Of a stretch of DNA of 64,000 nt, positions 63,462 to 64,000 are shown piece by piece. Within the stretch, counting starts at the first letter, position 1. The number at the start of each line of letters is the position of its first letter. The DNA comes from an uncultured Kangiella sp. Its GTDB lineage: Bacteria > Pseudomonadota > Gammaproteobacteria > Enterobacterales > Kangiellaceae. The DNA lies in assembly GCA_947498625.1 (NCBI GenBank), contig CANMKR010000002.1, forward strand, positions 372,001 to 436,000, written 5' to 3'. Both the position numbers and the translations under genes were made by a program. Under the pieces are notes generated by a model. The model saw only the letters and a list, made by a program, of their open reading frames with translations, did not search any database and had not been told where the DNA came from.

Positions 63462-64000
63462 TATAGAGCCTATGTTTTTCTATCAATGAAGCTTAATTAG
63501 TACTGCTAGCTGGTTACCCAACTAAACTATTAGAATATTTGCAACTAATGGACTAGAAATACAAGTAGACTGCTAGAATTGGAAATCATACAGAATATCA
63601 ATAGGTTAGCTTTCTGGCTAATTTTAGCAATTTATCGGCTGAATATACCCTTTCGGTAAGTAACAGCTTTCAAAAAATGATTAGAAGCGAACTAACGTCC
63701 ATTTATATGAATGCGTACAAATATATTTCTTTAATTAAGTCGTATTAAAATGAAGCTATTTAGATTTGGCTCAGTGTCTGCTTGGTTCGAAAAGCGGACA
63801 TTAAAGTATAAGCTTCTAAAAGGATTTATGTTTGGACTAATCTAACCAAACCACCTCAATCGGATTCAATAAACCTATACATCTTGTTCAAATCTGTAAT
63901 ATGGCTTTCCCAGATATCAGGCTCTTTTATTAAAAAGCCCTACAGCCTAAAACATCAAATCCCTATGAGTATGTATTGACTGTAGAGTATGTCAAAAAAC
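63462..64000. other. Gene-free end of the window
   Basis: AT-rich sequence upstream of the isc operon. I found no RNA gene, no convincing reading frame on either strand and no long repeat. In E. coli-like genomes this position often holds cysE or trmJ; neither is present. Confidence 0.5.

Noticed and set aside
1-64000. CRISPR array, prophage or insertion sequence with transposase
   Set aside because: I saw no regularly spaced direct repeats, no phage structural genes and no transposase; only short palindromic repeats are present.

Overview
The window looks like a chromosomal segment of a low-GC, aerobic, probably marine gammaproteobacterium. The evidence is gene content and order: gltA facing sdhCDAB-sucABCD, fadD followed by rnd, ycgL and ycgN (the last two are typical of Gammaproteobacteria), a complete iscRSUA-hscBA-fdx operon, a bkd-type 2-oxoacid dehydrogenase operon and several Na+-coupled transporters. 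A Kangiellaceae-like lineage would fit, but this is inference; no 16S gene is present.

Layout. 1-8.6 kb is an accessory region. It holds a cut-off lipoprotein gene, a secreted unknown protein, a palindromic REP-like element, and an Rhs polymorphic-toxin locus read leftwards. That locus is a 1737-residue secreted Rhs protein, a directly coupled 2-TM membrane protein, a coupled lipoprotein, an orphan Rhs C-terminal tip lacking its own start, and a DUF6869-like protein. 8.7-13.7 kb holds tRNA-Asp, then an alpha/beta hydrolase, fadD, rnd, ycgL and ycgN. 14-21 kb is a compact five-gene leftward operon: Na+-dependent transporter, two amidohydrolases, NhaC antiporter, transglutaminase-like protein. 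21-27 kb holds a Kelch lipoprotein, an acyl-CoA dehydrogenase, an AGCS symporter and dinB. 27-41 kb holds an M16 protease and the TCA block, with gltA divergent. 41-50 kb is mixed: a long-form tryptophan 2,3-dioxygenase with a palindrome against its start codon and a partial copy of its 3' end downstream, a VOC protein, a Sel1-like protein, MsrC-type GAF protein, asnS, and several small or secreted proteins. 50-57 kb holds bkdA1-A2-B behind a perfect 16-bp palindrome, a prolyl oligopeptidase, and a pirin gene flanked by two nearly identical tRNA-Lys genes. 58-63.4 kb is the ISC operon with a good IscR type-1 site in its promoter. The last 600 bases hold no gene I can support.

How the genes fit together. 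The TCA block, the two 2-oxoacid dehydrogenases (neither with a local lpd), FadD, the acyl-CoA dehydrogenase and the dioxygenase describe an organism living on amino acids, peptides and fatty acids. The ISC operon would supply clusters to SdhB and to ferredoxin. The peptidases, amidohydrolases and Na+ symporters fit peptide feeding in salt water. The most unusual material is the Rhs locus with its displaced tip, the repeat insertions around the dioxygenase gene, the odd domain content of the bkd-type E2, and a group of regulatory overlaps (an antisense terminator inside a gene, and a promoter made partly from the terminator of the upstream gene).
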